Assembly: GCA_937951935.1 (NCBI GenBank)
Contig: CALGAM010000264.1
Location: 1 to 29,725, forward strand
Direction of reading: 5' to 3'
Source: an uncultured Micromonospora sp.
GTDB lineage: Bacteria > Actinomycetota > Actinomycetes > Mycobacteriales > Micromonosporaceae
Length of the DNA: 29,725 nucleotides
This document shows positions 7,447-17,103 of this stretch, one piece after another. Position 1 is the first letter of the stretch, and every line of letters starts with the position of its first letter. The position numbers were made by a program, and so were the translations under genes. Below the pieces are notes generated by a model. The model saw only the letters and a program-made list of their open reading frames with translations, made no database searches and was not told the DNA's origin.

Positions 7447-8739
7447 ATGACGATCGCTGCCTGGCCGGCCTCCGAGCGGGCATGGGAGCGTACGAAGGCC
7501 TCACTCGCCGGCGGTGTGTCGACGGGTCTGCGTGCCTCGATGAAGCCGCACCCGCTGTTCTTCCGGGGCGGCTCCGGGCCGCGCCTGACGGATCTCGACG
7601 GGAACACCTACCTGGACTACGTACTCGGCTGGGGCCCGGTCATCCTCGGTCACGGCCACCCCGGCCTGACCGCCGCGGTCAGCCGGCAGTTGCCACTCGG
7701 TGCCACCTACGGCTCCGGGCACCTGCTTGAGGCCGAGGTCGCCGAGAAGGTACTGGCCCGGATCCCGGGCACCGAGCGGGTGTTGTGGAGCAACACCGGC
7801 TCCGAGGCGGCGCAGGTGGCGCTCCGTCTCGCCCGCGGCGTCACCGGCCGGCGCCGGTTCATCAAGTTCCGCGGCCACTACCACGGCTGGACCGACCCGA
7901 TGCTCATCGGCTACCGGCCCGACGCCCACGGCAACCTCGGCCTGGGCAGCCAGGGCCAGAACCCGAACGCGCTGACGGACGTGACGCTCGTCGACTTCGG
8001 CGACCTCGACACGGTCACCGAGCTGCTCAAGTCGCCCGACGCCGACATCGCGGCGGTGTTCTGCGAGCCGGTCCTGTGCAACTCCGGTGTCATCGAGCCG
8101 CCGCCCGGCTTCCTCGCCGGCCTGCGCGAGGTCTGCACCGCCACCGGCACCGTCCTCGTCTTCGACGAGGTCATCACGGGCTTCCGGATCGACTCCGGCG
8201 GTGCGGTCACCCGCTACGGCGTGACACCCGACCTGATCACCCTCGCCAAGGCGATCGCCGGCGGATACCCGCTCGCCGCCGTCGCCGGCCGCGCCGACAT
8301 CATCGACCGCACCACCCGCGGGATCGTCCACGCCGGGACCTACAACGGCAACCCGGTGGTGCTCGCGGCGGCCGGGGCGACCCTCGACGCGCTCGGCGAG
8401 CCCGGCGTCTACGAGGACTTCGAGCGGCGCGGCCGGGCACTGGCCGACGGGATGCGCGCCATCCTGGCCCGGCACGGCGTGACCGGGACCGTGAGCCAGG
8501 TCGGCCCGGTCGTACAACTGCTCATCGGCGTGGAGCGGGTCGCCGGCTTCGACGATTTCCTCGCCGCCGACCAGGCCTTCTACGACCGGCTCATCGTGCA
8601 GATGCTGCGGCGCGGGTTGTTCACCCTTCCCGGCGGCCGGTGGTACATCTCGACCGCGCACACCGACGCCGACATCGCCGAGACCATAACGATCATCGAC
8701 GAGTCCCTCGCCGCTACCCTCGCGGAAGGCCCGGCCTGA
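7447..8739 (+). CDS. Class III aminotransferase, glutamate-1-semialdehyde aminomutase-like
   Basis: A 430-residue PLP-dependent fold-type I aminotransferase. FFRGGSGPRLTDLDGNTYLDY (38-58) is the class III N-terminal signature, SNTGSEAAQVALRLAR (115-130) binds PLP phosphate, HYHGWTD (144-150) stacks on the ring, FDEVITGFR (239-247) provides D240, and TLAKAIAGGYPL carries the Schiff-base lysine K268. It resembles the HemL branch, but the catabolic setting and absence of other haem genes argue for an amino or aminomutase role on another substrate. The ATG follows GGGGGGA at 7432-7438. It heads a three-gene plus-strand operon and is divergent from the D-threonine-aldolase-like gene. Confidence 0.87.
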   Translation: MTIAAWPASERAWERTKASLAGGVSTGLRASMKPHPLFFRGGSGPRLTDLDGNTYLDYVLGWGPVILGHGHPGLTAAVSRQLPLGATYGSGHLLEAEVAEKVLARIPGTERVLWSNTGSEAAQVALRLARGVTGRRRFIKFRGHYHGWTDPMLIGYRPDAHGNLGLGSQGQNPNALTDVTLVDFGDLDTVTELLKSPDADIAAVFCEPVLCNSGVIEPPPGFLAGLREVCTATGTVLVFDEVITGFRIDSGGAVTRYGVTPDLITLAKAIAGGYPLAAVAGRADIIDRTTRGIVHAGTYNGNPVVLAAAGATLDALGEPGVYEDFERRGRALADGMRAILARHGVTGTVSQVGPVVQLLIGVERVAGFDDFLAADQAFYDRLIVQMLRRGLFTLPGGRWYISTAHTDADIAETITIIDESLAATLAEGPA

Positions 8740-8766
8740 CGATCCCGGCGACCGAGGAGGGTGGGT

Positions 8767-11577
8767 ATGGTCCTCGCCGAACCGGCCCTGGCGGCGCTCC
8801 GCGCGCTCGGCGGCGACGTGCGCACCCGCGCCGTCGACCTGGCGGCGCTGGCCCACGACGCCTCGCACTACCTGCTGCATCCCCGGGCCGTCGTGACCGC
8901 CCGGGACACCGGCCACGTCGCCGACCTGCTGCGGGTGGCCGCCGCGCACGCGCTGCCGGTGACCTTCCGCTCCGGCGGAACGAGCCTGTCCGGCCAGGCC
9001 GGCACCGACGGGCTGCTGGTGGACACGCGGCGGCACTTCCGCAGGGTCGAGGTGCTGGACGACGGCGCGCGGGTACGCACCCAGCCCGGCGCCACCGTAC
9101 GGGCGGTCAACGCGCGCCTGGCACCGTACGGGACCCGGCTCGGACCCGACCCGGCGAGTGAGGCGGCCTGCACGGTCGGCGGCGTGATCGCCAACAACTC
9201 CTCCGGCATGGCCTGCGGTACGGAGTTCAACGCGTACCGGACGGTCGAGTCGATGACCTTCGTCCTCCCCTCGGGGACCACGGTCGACACCGCGGCACCC
9301 GACGCCGACGAGTACCTGCGTACCCGTGAACCGGCGCTGCACGCGGGACTGGCGGCGCTGCGGGACCGGGTCCGCGCCGACGCCGACTCCGTGGCGCGCA
9401 TCCGCCACCAGTTCTCGATGAAGAACACCATGGGGTACGCGCTCAACGCGTTCCTGGACTTCGACCGGCCGGTCGACATCCTCAGCCACCTGCTCGTCGG
9501 CTCCGAGGGCACCCTCGGCTTCGTCGGCGAGGCCACCTTCCGGACGGTGCCGGTCCGGCCGCACGCGGCGACCGCCCTGCTGGTCTTCGACTCGATCGAC
9601 CGGGCCACCGACGCGTTGCCGGCGCTGCTGTCGGCCGGGGCGCGCACCATCGAGCTGATGGACGCCGCCGCGCTGCGGGTGGTCCAGCGCGACCCGAAGG
9701 CCGGCCCGGCGCTGGCCGCCCTCGCGGTGGCGCAGCACACCGCGCTGCTGGTCGAACTCCAGGCGATGACCGCGGCCGACCTCGACGAGGAGCTGCGCGG
9801 GGCCCTGGCCACCCTCTCCGGCCTGCCCCTGGCGACCCCCGCCGAGTTCACCACCGACCCGGGCGAGCGCGCCGCGCTCTGGCACCTGCGCAAGGGTCTC
9901 TACACCGCGGTGGCGGGCGCCCGGCCGGTCGGGACGACCGCGCTGCTGGAGGACATCGTCGTTCCGCTGGACGTGCTGACCGACGTGACGCGGCGGCTGA
10001 CCGCGCTGTTCGCCAGGTACGGGTACCGCGACGCCGTCATCTTCGGCCACGCCAGGGACGGCAACCTGCACTTCATGATCACCCCGCGCTTCGACGACCC
10101 CGAGGAGCTGCGCCGGTACGAGGCGTTCACGGAGGACCTGGTCGACCTCGTGCTCGGCGCCAACGGCTCGCTGAAGGCCGAGCACGGCACGGGGCGGATC
10201 ATGGCCCCGTACGTCCGGCGCCAGTTCGGCGACGAGCTGTACGCCGTGATGCGCGAGGTGAAGGCGCTCTGCGACCCGGCCGGGGTGTTGAACCCCGGCG
10301 TCGTGCTCACCGACGACCCCCACGCGCACCTGGGGCACCTGAAGACCACACCGCCGGTCGATCCGCTGGTCGACACCTGCGTCGAGTGTGGCTACTGCGA
10401 GCCGGTCTGCCCGTCCCGGGACGTCACCACCACACCCCGACAGCGCATCGTGCTGCTGCGTGAGATCGCCAGGGCCGAGGCCGCCGGCGACCTCGCCCGT
10501 GTCCGCGAGCTGCGGGACGACTTCGGGTACGCGGCCGTCGACACCTGCGCCGCCGACTCGATGTGCCTGGTCGCCTGCCCCGTCGCCATCGACACCGGCG
10601 CCGTGGTGAAGGGCCTGCGTGCCCGCCGCCTCGGCCCGGCCGCCCAGCGCGGCGGTGCGCTGGCGGCACGGCACTGGGCGGGCGCGGTGACCGGCCTGCG
10701 GGCCGGGCTGCGCCTCGCGGGCGCGCTGCCCGGCGGGCTGCTGTCGGCCGGCAGCCGCACCGCACGCCGGGTGCTGCCCGCCGACTGGACCCCGCTGCTC
10801 GACGGCGACCTGCCCGGACCGGGCCCCCGGCGTCCCGCGCCGCGCCGCCCGGCCGACGCGGTCGCCGTCTTCTTCCCGTCCTGTGTCGACTCGCTGTTCG
10901 GCACGGCGGAGGGCGACGGCGTCACCGCCGCGTTCGCGGCGCTGTGTGACCGGGCCGGGCTGTCGCTGGCCGTGCCCGACGGCGTCGCGGGGCTGTGCTG
11001 TGGGACGCCGTGGCGGTCCAAGGGCCTCACCCGGGGGTACGCGGAGATGGCCCGACGCACCTTCGCCGCGGTCTGGGACGCCTCCGACGGCGGCCGGCTC
11101 CCCGTGGTCTGCCCGGCCTCCTCCTGCGCCCACGGGCTGCGCGAGCTCGGCGCCGCGCTCGACGGGGACGAGCTGACCCGCCTCCGGTCGCTGACCGTGC
11201 TCGACGCGGTGACGTACGTCCGGGAGCAGGTGCTTCCCCGGCTCACCGTGCGGCGGCGGCTCGGCGCGGTCGCGGTCCACCCGACCTGCGCGAGCGAGCA
11301 CCTCGGCGCGACGGCCGACCTGACCGCCGTGGCCGCCGCGTGCGCCGAGGAGGTGGTGACGCCGACGACCTGGGGCTGCTGTGGCTTCGCGGGCGACCGG
11401 GGTCTGCTGCATCCCGAGGTCACCGCCGGCGCGACCGCCGCCGAGGCGGCCGAGGTCGGCCAGCGGCGCTACGACGCGTACGTCTCCAACAACCGCACCT
11501 GTGAGCTGGGCATGACCCGCGCGACGGGCCGGCCGTACCGGCACGTCCTCGAACTGCTGGAGGAGGTGACCCGGTGA
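8767..11577 (+). CDS. D-lactate dehydrogenase-type FAD/Fe-S oxidoreductase fusion
   Basis: A 936-residue respiratory D-2-hydroxyacid dehydrogenase joining three parts. The N-terminal FAD-binding domain contains VTFRSGGTSLSGQAGTDG (65-82) and GGVIANNSSGMACG. The FAD-oxidase C domain contains FGHARDGNLHF and AEHGTGR. The C-terminal iron-sulfur region has C538, C541, C544 and C548, a second motif with C594, C600 and C604, and two CCG repeats (C744-C745 and C871-C872). Such fusions pass electrons from D-lactate or similar D-hydroxy acids to the respiratory chain. The ATG at 8767 follows GAGGAGG (8754-8760) at good spacing; the GTG at 8761 would abut the ribosome site. Its stop overlaps the next start as GTGA. 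Confidence 0.9.
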   Translation: MVLAEPALAALRALGGDVRTRAVDLAALAHDASHYLLHPRAVVTARDTGHVADLLRVAAAHALPVTFRSGGTSLSGQAGTDGLLVDTRRHFRRVEVLDDGARVRTQPGATVRAVNARLAPYGTRLGPDPASEAACTVGGVIANNSSGMACGTEFNAYRTVESMTFVLPSGTTVDTAAPDADEYLRTREPALHAGLAALRDRVRADADSVARIRHQFSMKNTMGYALNAFLDFDRPVDILSHLLVGSEGTLGFVGEATFRTVPVRPHAATALLVFDSIDRATDALPALLSAGARTIELMDAAALRVVQRDPKAGPALAALAVAQHTALLVELQAMTAADLDEELRGALATLSGLPLATPAEFTTDPGERAALWHLRKGLYTAVAGARPVGTTALLEDIVVPLDVLTDVTRRLTALFARYGYRDAVIFGHARDGNLHFMITPRFDDPEELRRYEAFTEDLVDLVLGANGSLKAEHGTGRIMAPYVRRQFGDELYAVMREVKALCDPAGVLNPGVVLTDDPHAHLGHLKTTPPVDPLVDTCVECGYCEPVCPSRDVTTTPRQRIVLLREIARAEAAGDLARVRELRDDFGYAAVDTCAADSMCLVACPVAIDTGAVVKGLRARRLGPAAQRGGALAARHWAGAVTGLRAGLRLAGALPGGLLSAGSRTARRVLPADWTPLLDGDLPGPGPRRPAPRRPADAVAVFFPSCVDSLFGTAEGDGVTAAFAALCDRAGLSLAVPDGVAGLCCGTPWRSKGLTRGYAEMARRTFAAVWDASDGGRLPVVCPASSCAHGLRELGAALDGDELTRLRSLTVLDAVTYVREQVLPRLTVRRRLGAVAVHPTCASEHLGATADLTAVAAACAEEVVTPTTWGCCGFAGDRGLLHPEVTAGATAAEAAEVGQRRYDAYVSNNRTCELGMTRATGRPYRHVLELLEEVTR

Positions 11578-12518
11578 AGCTGCTCCTGCCGACCAGCACA
11601 CCGCTGTCCCCCGACGTGCCGGAGGGCGTGACGCTCGTCCGCTACCGGCCCGACGAGCCGATCCCGGCCGACCACGCGGACGCCGAGGCGCTGGTCGTCT
11701 GGGGCAACCCGCCCGAGCAGCTGCGCGACTGTGCCCGCCGGCTGCGCGGACTGCGCTGGGTGCAGGCCCTGACCGCCGGCACGGAGCAGGTGGAGGCGGC
11801 CGGCTTCGCTCCGGGCGTGGTGATCACCTCGGGCCGCTCGCTGCACGACCGGACGGTGGCGGAGCACACGCTGGCGCTGGTCCTGGCGGCCGCCCGCCGG
11901 CTGCACCGGCTGGTCCGGGCCCAGATCGGCCACCGCTGGGCGGGTGAACTGGGCGGCATCCAGCCGGTGCACGAGCCGGGCAGTTTCCGCACCCTGCGCG
12001 ACGCACAGGTGTTGATCTGGGGCTTCGGGTCGATCGCGACGACGCTGGCTCCGCTGTTGACCGCGCTCGGCGCGCGGGTGACCGGGGTCGCCCGCAGTGC
12101 CGGGGTGCGGGCCGGCTACCCGGTGGTCGGCGTCGAGGACCTGCCCGACCGGCTGCCCGGCACCGACCTGCTGATCATGATCTTGCCGGGCACGCCGGAG
12201 AACCACCACGCGCTGAACGCCGACCGGCTCGCCCTGCTGCCGCCGCACGCCTGGCTGGTCAACGTGGGCCGCGGCAGCACGGTGGACACCGACGCGCTGC
12301 TGGCCGCGCTGCGGGCCGGGCGGCTCGGCGGCGCGGCGCTGGACGTCTTCGACCCCGAGCCGCTGCCGCCCGACTCGCCACTGTGGGACGAGCCGGACGT
12401 CATCATCAGCCCGCACGCGGCCGGGGGCCGGCCGCTGGGCGCCGACGCGCTGATCGCGGCGAACCTGCGGGCGCTGCTTGCCGGGGAACCCCTGACCAAC
12501 GTGGTCAGGGGTCACTGA
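11574..12518 (+). CDS. D-2-hydroxyacid dehydrogenase (NAD-dependent)
   Basis: A 314-residue member of the D-isomer-specific 2-hydroxyacid dehydrogenase family, interconverting D-2-hydroxy acids and 2-keto acids. Catalytic residues are visible: R233 in VNVGRGS, E262 in DPEPLP and H281 in SPHAAGG. The nucleotide loop is GFGSIA (150-155), with Ala in place of the usual third Gly. WVQALTAGTE (62-71) is the typical N-terminal substrate loop. The GTG start overlaps the stop of the D-lactate-dehydrogenase-type gene by four bases, so it is likely co-translated. A perfect hairpin spans its last codons. The pairing suggests one enzyme makes or uses the D-hydroxy acid that the other oxidises. Confidence 0.88.
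   Translation: MKLLLPTSTPLSPDVPEGVTLVRYRPDEPIPADHADAEALVVWGNPPEQLRDCARRLRGLRWVQALTAGTEQVEAAGFAPGVVITSGRSLHDRTVAEHTLALVLAAARRLHRLVRAQIGHRWAGELGGIQPVHEPGSFRTLRDAQVLIWGFGSIATTLAPLLTALGARVTGVARSAGVRAGYPVVGVEDLPDRLPGTDLLIMILPGTPENHHALNADRLALLPPHAWLVNVGRGSTVDTDALLAALRAGRLGGAALDVFDPEPLPPDSPLWDEPDVIISPHAAGGRPLGADALIAANLRALLAGEPLTNVVRGH
12488..12512. terminator. Terminator-like hairpin overlapping the 3' end of the dehydrogenase gene
   Basis: ACCCCTGACCA (12488-12498) and TGGTCAGGGGT (12502-12512) form a perfect 11-bp stem with a 3-base loop. It lies inside the last codons before the TGA at 12516-12518, where two convergent operons meet with only 21 bases between them. There is no T-tract, which is common for actinobacterial terminators. 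It could serve both directions. Confidence 0.6.
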
Positions 12519-12539
12519 CCGGCGTGGTCGGCGACCACC

Positions 12540-13387
12540 TCAGTACATCACCCAGCCGCCGTCGACGTTGATCACCTGGCCGGTGACGAACGCGGCGTCG
12601 TCGCTGGCCAGGAAGACGAACGCGCCGGCCAGGTCCTCGGCGACGCCACGGCGGGGCAGCGACTGCAGCGGCAGGATCTGGGCGGCCACAGCGTCGGCGT
12701 CCGGTTCGAGTTCCACCTCGTTCTCGGTGCGGATCGCGCCCGGCATCACCGCGTTAACCCGGACGTGGTACGGGCCGAGTTCCCGGGCCAGCGCCCGGGT
12801 CATGCCGAGGATCGCCGCCTTGGAGGCGGTGTAGTGCACCGCCCACGGCTGGCCGGTGCGGACCATCACCGAGGTCAGGGTGATGATGTTGCCCCGGGTG
12901 GCGATCAGGTCGTCCCGGGCGGCCTTGGCCAGCAGCCAGGTGCCCCGGGTGTTGACCGCCTGCACCTGGTCCCACTGCGCGACGGTGATGTCCTGGTAGG
13001 GCGAGCGCCCGGACGCCGCCGCGTTCGCCACGAGCACGCTGATCGGCCCGAGCGCGCGGCGGGCCGCCGCGACCACCGCGGCGGGGCCGTCGGGGTCGGC
13101 GAGGTCGCCCGGCACCGTGACGGTGCGGCCCCCGGCCGCGCGCAGCTCGTCCGCGAGCCGCTCGGCGAGCTCGGTCATCGCCGGCGTCGGCTCGTGGGCG
13201 AGTGCCACGGCGGCACCCTCGGCGACGAACCGGCGCGCCACCGCGGCGCCGATGCCGCGCGAGGCACCGGTGATCAGGGCGGTACGGCCCGCCAGCCGCC
13301 CTCCCCCCGTACCACCGTCTCCGTCGCGCTCCACGCCGGCCCGCGGCACCGTCGGGGCGGGCCGCTCGATCCGCTCACCAGGTTCGC

Positions 13388-13391
<4 letters not shown>
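12540..13391 (-). CDS. SDR-family oxidoreductase (classical, FabG-like)
   Basis: A 283-residue short-chain dehydrogenase/reductase. The Rossmann motif TGASRGIG is at 41-48, the NNAG-equivalent NAAASG at 123-128, the catalytic Ser, Tyr and Lys are S174, Y187 and K191 (HYTASKAA), and the C-terminus ends in the usual GQVINVDGGWVMY. The first 30 residues are a Gly/Pro/Arg-rich extension of unknown role. The ATG at 13391 overlaps the stop of the upstream ATPase gene as ATGA, so it is the last gene of the importer operon. SDRs in this position often oxidise an imported sugar or hydroxy acid; the substrate here is not evident. A longer in-frame reading to 13961 is only open frame across the ATPase gene. 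Confidence 0.88.
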
Positions 13392-14196
<805 letters not shown>

Positions 14197-14200
<4 letters not shown>

Positions 14201-15177
14201 CGGGCACCTGCCGGGGTCGCCACGGACACCGGGTGCCAGCAGGCCGCGCGCGACTCCGTACCCTCCAGGACCGGAACCGTCTCGCAGCGTCCGTCGGCCC
14301 GGTCGCAGCGGGTGCGGAAGGCGCAGCCGGAGGGCATGGCGTGCAGCGGCGGCACGCTGCCGCGGATGGACGGCAGTCGGCCGGTGCCGTCCAGACCGAT
14401 GTTGTCCAGGGTGGGCTGCGACTCCAGCAGCCCTTTCGTGTAGGGGTGCCGGGGGGTGCGGAAGACCGTGGCAACCGGTCCCTCCTCGACCACCCGGCCG
14501 CCGTACATCACCAGAACGTAGTCACACATCGCAGCGACCACCGGCAGGTCGTGAGTGATCATGAGTAGCGCGCAGCCCCGTTCCTTGACCGCGCCGTCGA
14601 GCAGCCGGAGCACCTGCTTCTGCACGGTGACGTCCAGCGCCGTGGTCGGCTCGTCCGCGATGATCAGCTGTGGGTAGCAGGCCAGAGCAATCGCGATCAT
14701 GACGCGTTGCCGCTGGCCCCCGGACAGCTCGTGCGGGTACGCGCGCAGCATCTGCTCCGGCCGCGGCAGCCGCATCTGGACCAGCAGGTCGAGCGCCTGG
14801 CGCCGGGCCTCGTCCCGGGACACCCGGGTGTGGCGACGCAGCACGCCGGTGATCTGCGCGCCGATCCGCTGCGTCGGGTTGAGCGCGGAGAGCGGATCCT
14901 GGAAGACCATCGACAGGGTGCGGCCGCGCCGGCTGGAGAACGCCTTGTCGGAGATCTTCGTCAGGTCGACGCCGTCGTGCAGCACCTGCCCCTCGGCGCG
15001 CCAGCCGGGCTGCAGCAGCCCCATGATGGCCAGCGCGGTGAGGCTCTTACCGGCGCCGGACTCGCCGACCACGCCGACCCGCTGGCCCGCGCGTACCTGG
15101 AGGCTGACCCCACGCACCGCGACCAGGTCGTCGCGGCGCACCACCAGGTCGCGGACGTCGAGCACCAACTCGGTCAT
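14197..15177 (-). CDS. Peptide/nickel-type ABC transporter ATP-binding protein (DppD/OppD-like)
   Basis: A 326-residue ATPase. Walker A GESGAGKS is at 38-45, the Q-loop in MVFQDPLSALNP (90-101), the signature LSGGQRQRVMIA at 151-162 and Walker B LIIADEP at 171-177. The C-terminal oligopeptide-specific extension has the Cys cluster in GCAFRTRC...C that is typical of DppD/OppD. The ATG at 15177 overlaps the stop of the upstream permease as ATGA. The longer open frame to 15990 is only the complement-free frame through the permease gene and is not used. Confidence 0.92.
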
Positions 15178-16055
15178 GACTTCCTCCGTCGCAGCCGGGG
15201 GTCGAGCACGTCCCGCAGCCCGTCGCCGAGGATGTTCAGCCCCAGCACGGCGAACACGATCGCGAGACCGGGCCAGATAGCCAGTGGGCTGGCCACGCCG
15301 ACGGTCTCCTGCGCCTCCTTGAGGAGGATCCCCCAGGAGACCTCCGGCCGGGTCACCCCGACGCCGAGGTACGACAGGCCCGCCTCGGTGAGGATGCCGA
15401 CCGCGAAGTAGAGGGTGAACTGGACGATCATCACCGAGAAGATGTTCGGCACCACGTGCCGGGCCAGGATGAACAGCCGCCTTCGGCCGTACAGCGCGGC
15501 CGCGGTGACGAAATCCTCCTCCAGCACCCGTAGTGCGGCGGCCCGCACCACCCGGGTGAACGACGGCGTGAAGAAGACCGACAGCGCGAAGATCGTCGCG
15601 CCGACACCGGCGCCGATCGTGGCGGCCAACACCAGCGCGAACACCACACCCGGCATCGACAGCAGGATGTCGGCGCCGCGCATCACGGTCTCGTTGACGT
15701 ACTGTCGGTTCGACGTCGCGGCCAACCCGCTGATCGTGCCCAACACCAGCGCGATCAGCGCGGCACCGGCGGCGACGACGATCGACGTCCACGCGCCGGC
15801 CATCAGCGCGCTGGCAACGTCCCGCCCCAGCGCGTCGGTGCCGAGCAGGTGCCCGGCCGACCCGGCCGGCAGCAGCCGGTCCCGCGGCGCCACCTGGTTG
15901 GGGTCGGCCGGCGTCCAGACGAGGGAGAGCAGCGCGATCGCGAGGAACGCGCCGGTCATCACCATGCCCACCAGCAGGGAGGCGTTCCACCGGCGGCGCC
16001 GGCGGGGCACGCCGTCGGCGGGCAGGGCCCCGGGGGCCATCGTCGTGTCACTCAT
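15174..16055 (-). CDS. Peptide-type ABC transporter permease (DppC/OppC-like)
   Basis: A 293-residue inner-membrane permease. A first transmembrane helix follows a basic N-terminal segment (PRRRRRWN, about 18-25). The periplasmic loop contains HLLGTDALGRDV, diagnostic for DppC-type subunits. Five further hydrophobic segments follow, with the EAA-like coupling loop EEDFVTAAALYGRRRLFILARH near two thirds of the length and LSYLGVGVTRPEVSWG towards the end. GGAG lies upstream of the ATG. Its stop overlaps the ATPase start. Confidence 0.92.
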   Translation of the reverse strand: MSDTTMAPGALPADGVPRRRRRWNASLLVGMVMTGAFLAIALLSLVWTPADPNQVAPRDRLLPAGSAGHLLGTDALGRDVASALMAGAWTSIVVAAGAALIALVLGTISGLAATSNRQYVNETVMRGADILLSMPGVVFALVLAATIGAGVGATIFALSVFFTPSFTRVVRAAALRVLEEDFVTAAALYGRRRLFILARHVVPNIFSVMIVQFTLYFAVGILTEAGLSYLGVGVTRPEVSWGILLKEAQETVGVASPLAIWPGLAIVFAVLGLNILGDGLRDVLDPRLRRRKS

Positions 16056-16092
16056 GCCCGCACTCCGCTCCGCTCCACGCTGACCCGCGCCC

Positions 16093-17040
16093 TCATCGGG
16101 TCACCCGCACCCGGGGGTCGAGGACTCCGTACAGGATGTCCACGACGAGGTTCACCACCAGGACGAACGCGACGATCACCATCACCGTGCTCTGCACGAC
16201 GATCACCTCCCGGGCGCTCACCGCGCTGAGGATCATTCGCGCCAGTCCGGGAAGCGAGAACACCTCCTCGATGATCACCGTGCCGCCGATCAGCTCGGCG
16301 GCGAGCAGCCCGACCACGGTGACCAGCGGCAGCGAGGCGTTCCGGACGCCGACCCGGAACAGGGCGGCGCGCTTGGTCATCCCGGACGCCCGCGCGGTGC
16401 GCACGTAGTCCTCGTTCATCACGTCCAGCACGGCGGTGCGGGTGTACCGGGTCAGCGTCGCCGCCATGACCATGCCGAGCGCGACCATGGGCAGCACCAG
16501 CGACCGGATGGCCCCGGTGACCGAGACCGTCCACGGCGTCCACCCGCCGGTGGGCAGCCAGCCGAGCTTGACGCCGAAGAAGAGCGAGAGCAGCACCCCG
16601 GCCCAGAAGACCGGGATGGCGATCCCGACCTGGCTCAGCGTGGCGACGAACGCGCCGGTCGGGGTGCCGGCCTTGGTGGCCGCGTACGTCCCGACCGGCA
16701 CCGCCACCAGCAGCGCCAGGGCCAGCCCGGCCAGGGCCAGCGGCACGCTCACCGGCAGCCGGTCAACCAGCAGGTCGGTCACCGGTTCCCCGGTGCGGAA
16801 CGACGTGCCGAGGTCGCCCCGGAGCATCCCGGCGACCCAGTCGAAGTACTGCACCGGCAGCGGGCGGTCCAGACCCAGCTCCGCCATCAGCTCGTCGATG
16901 GCCTGCGGACTCGCCCCCTTGCCGAGCATCACCGCCGCGACGTTTCCCCCGGCGATCCTGATCAGGCTGAAGATCAGCACCGAGGAGACGACGAGCGCCA
17001 GTACGAAGAACGCGAAGCGCCGCGCGAGAAAGACCAGCAT
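16093..17040 (-). CDS. Peptide-type ABC transporter permease (DppB/OppB-like)
   Basis: A 315-residue inner-membrane permease with about six hydrophobic segments. The N-terminal helix ends in LIRIAGGN, followed by the conserved ELGLDRPLPVQYFDWVAGMLRGDLGTSF segment (split here by position, about 53-81) that identifies DppB subunits. The coupling loop is NEDYVRTARASGMTKRA, and the C-terminus is DILYGVLDPRVR. A 37-base gap separates it from the DppC-like gene. The 63-base gap to the upstream binding-protein gene contains a strong hairpin. Confidence 0.92.
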   Translation of the reverse strand: MLVFLARRFAFFVLALVVSSVLIFSLIRIAGGNVAAVMLGKGASPQAIDELMAELGLDRPLPVQYFDWVAGMLRGDLGTSFRTGEPVTDLLVDRLPVSVPLALAGLALALLVAVPVGTYAATKAGTPTGAFVATLSQVGIAIPVFWAGVLLSLFFGVKLGWLPTGGWTPWTVSVTGAIRSLVLPMVALGMVMAATLTRYTRTAVLDVMNEDYVRTARASGMTKRAALFRVGVRNASLPLVTVVGLLAAELIGGTVIIEEVFSLPGLARMILSAVSAREVIVVQSTVMVIVAFVLVVNLVVDILYGVLDPRVRVTR

Positions 17041-17064
17041 CGTGTCCTGTCCGGGAACGGGTTC

Positions 17065-17097
17065 GGCGGCCCGGGCGGCTGATCCGCCCGGGCCGCC
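17065..17097 (-). terminator. Strong intercistronic hairpin between binding-protein and permease genes
   Basis: GGCGGCCCGGGCGG (17065-17078) pairs perfectly with CCGCCCGGGCCGCC (17084-17097): a 14-bp all-G/C stem with a 5-base loop. It begins 7 bases after the stop of the binding-protein gene and has no T-tract. In importer operons such a structure typically acts as a partial terminator or RNA stabiliser that raises binding protein over membrane subunits; that role is inferred here. Confidence 0.65.
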
Positions 17098-17103
17098 TCG
17101 GGG

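Noticed and set aside
7447..8739. Calling the aminotransferase HemL (glutamate-1-semialdehyde aminomutase for tetrapyrroles)
   Set aside because: No tetrapyrrole genes are nearby and the operon is catabolic; only the superfamily is supported.
7501..11601. A 1366-codon open frame on the minus strand
   Set aside because: It lies antisense to three plus-strand genes with clear catalytic motifs; its product is Arg/Gly/Val/Gln-rich low-complexity sequence typical of the complement of GC-rich codons, with no recognisable domain.
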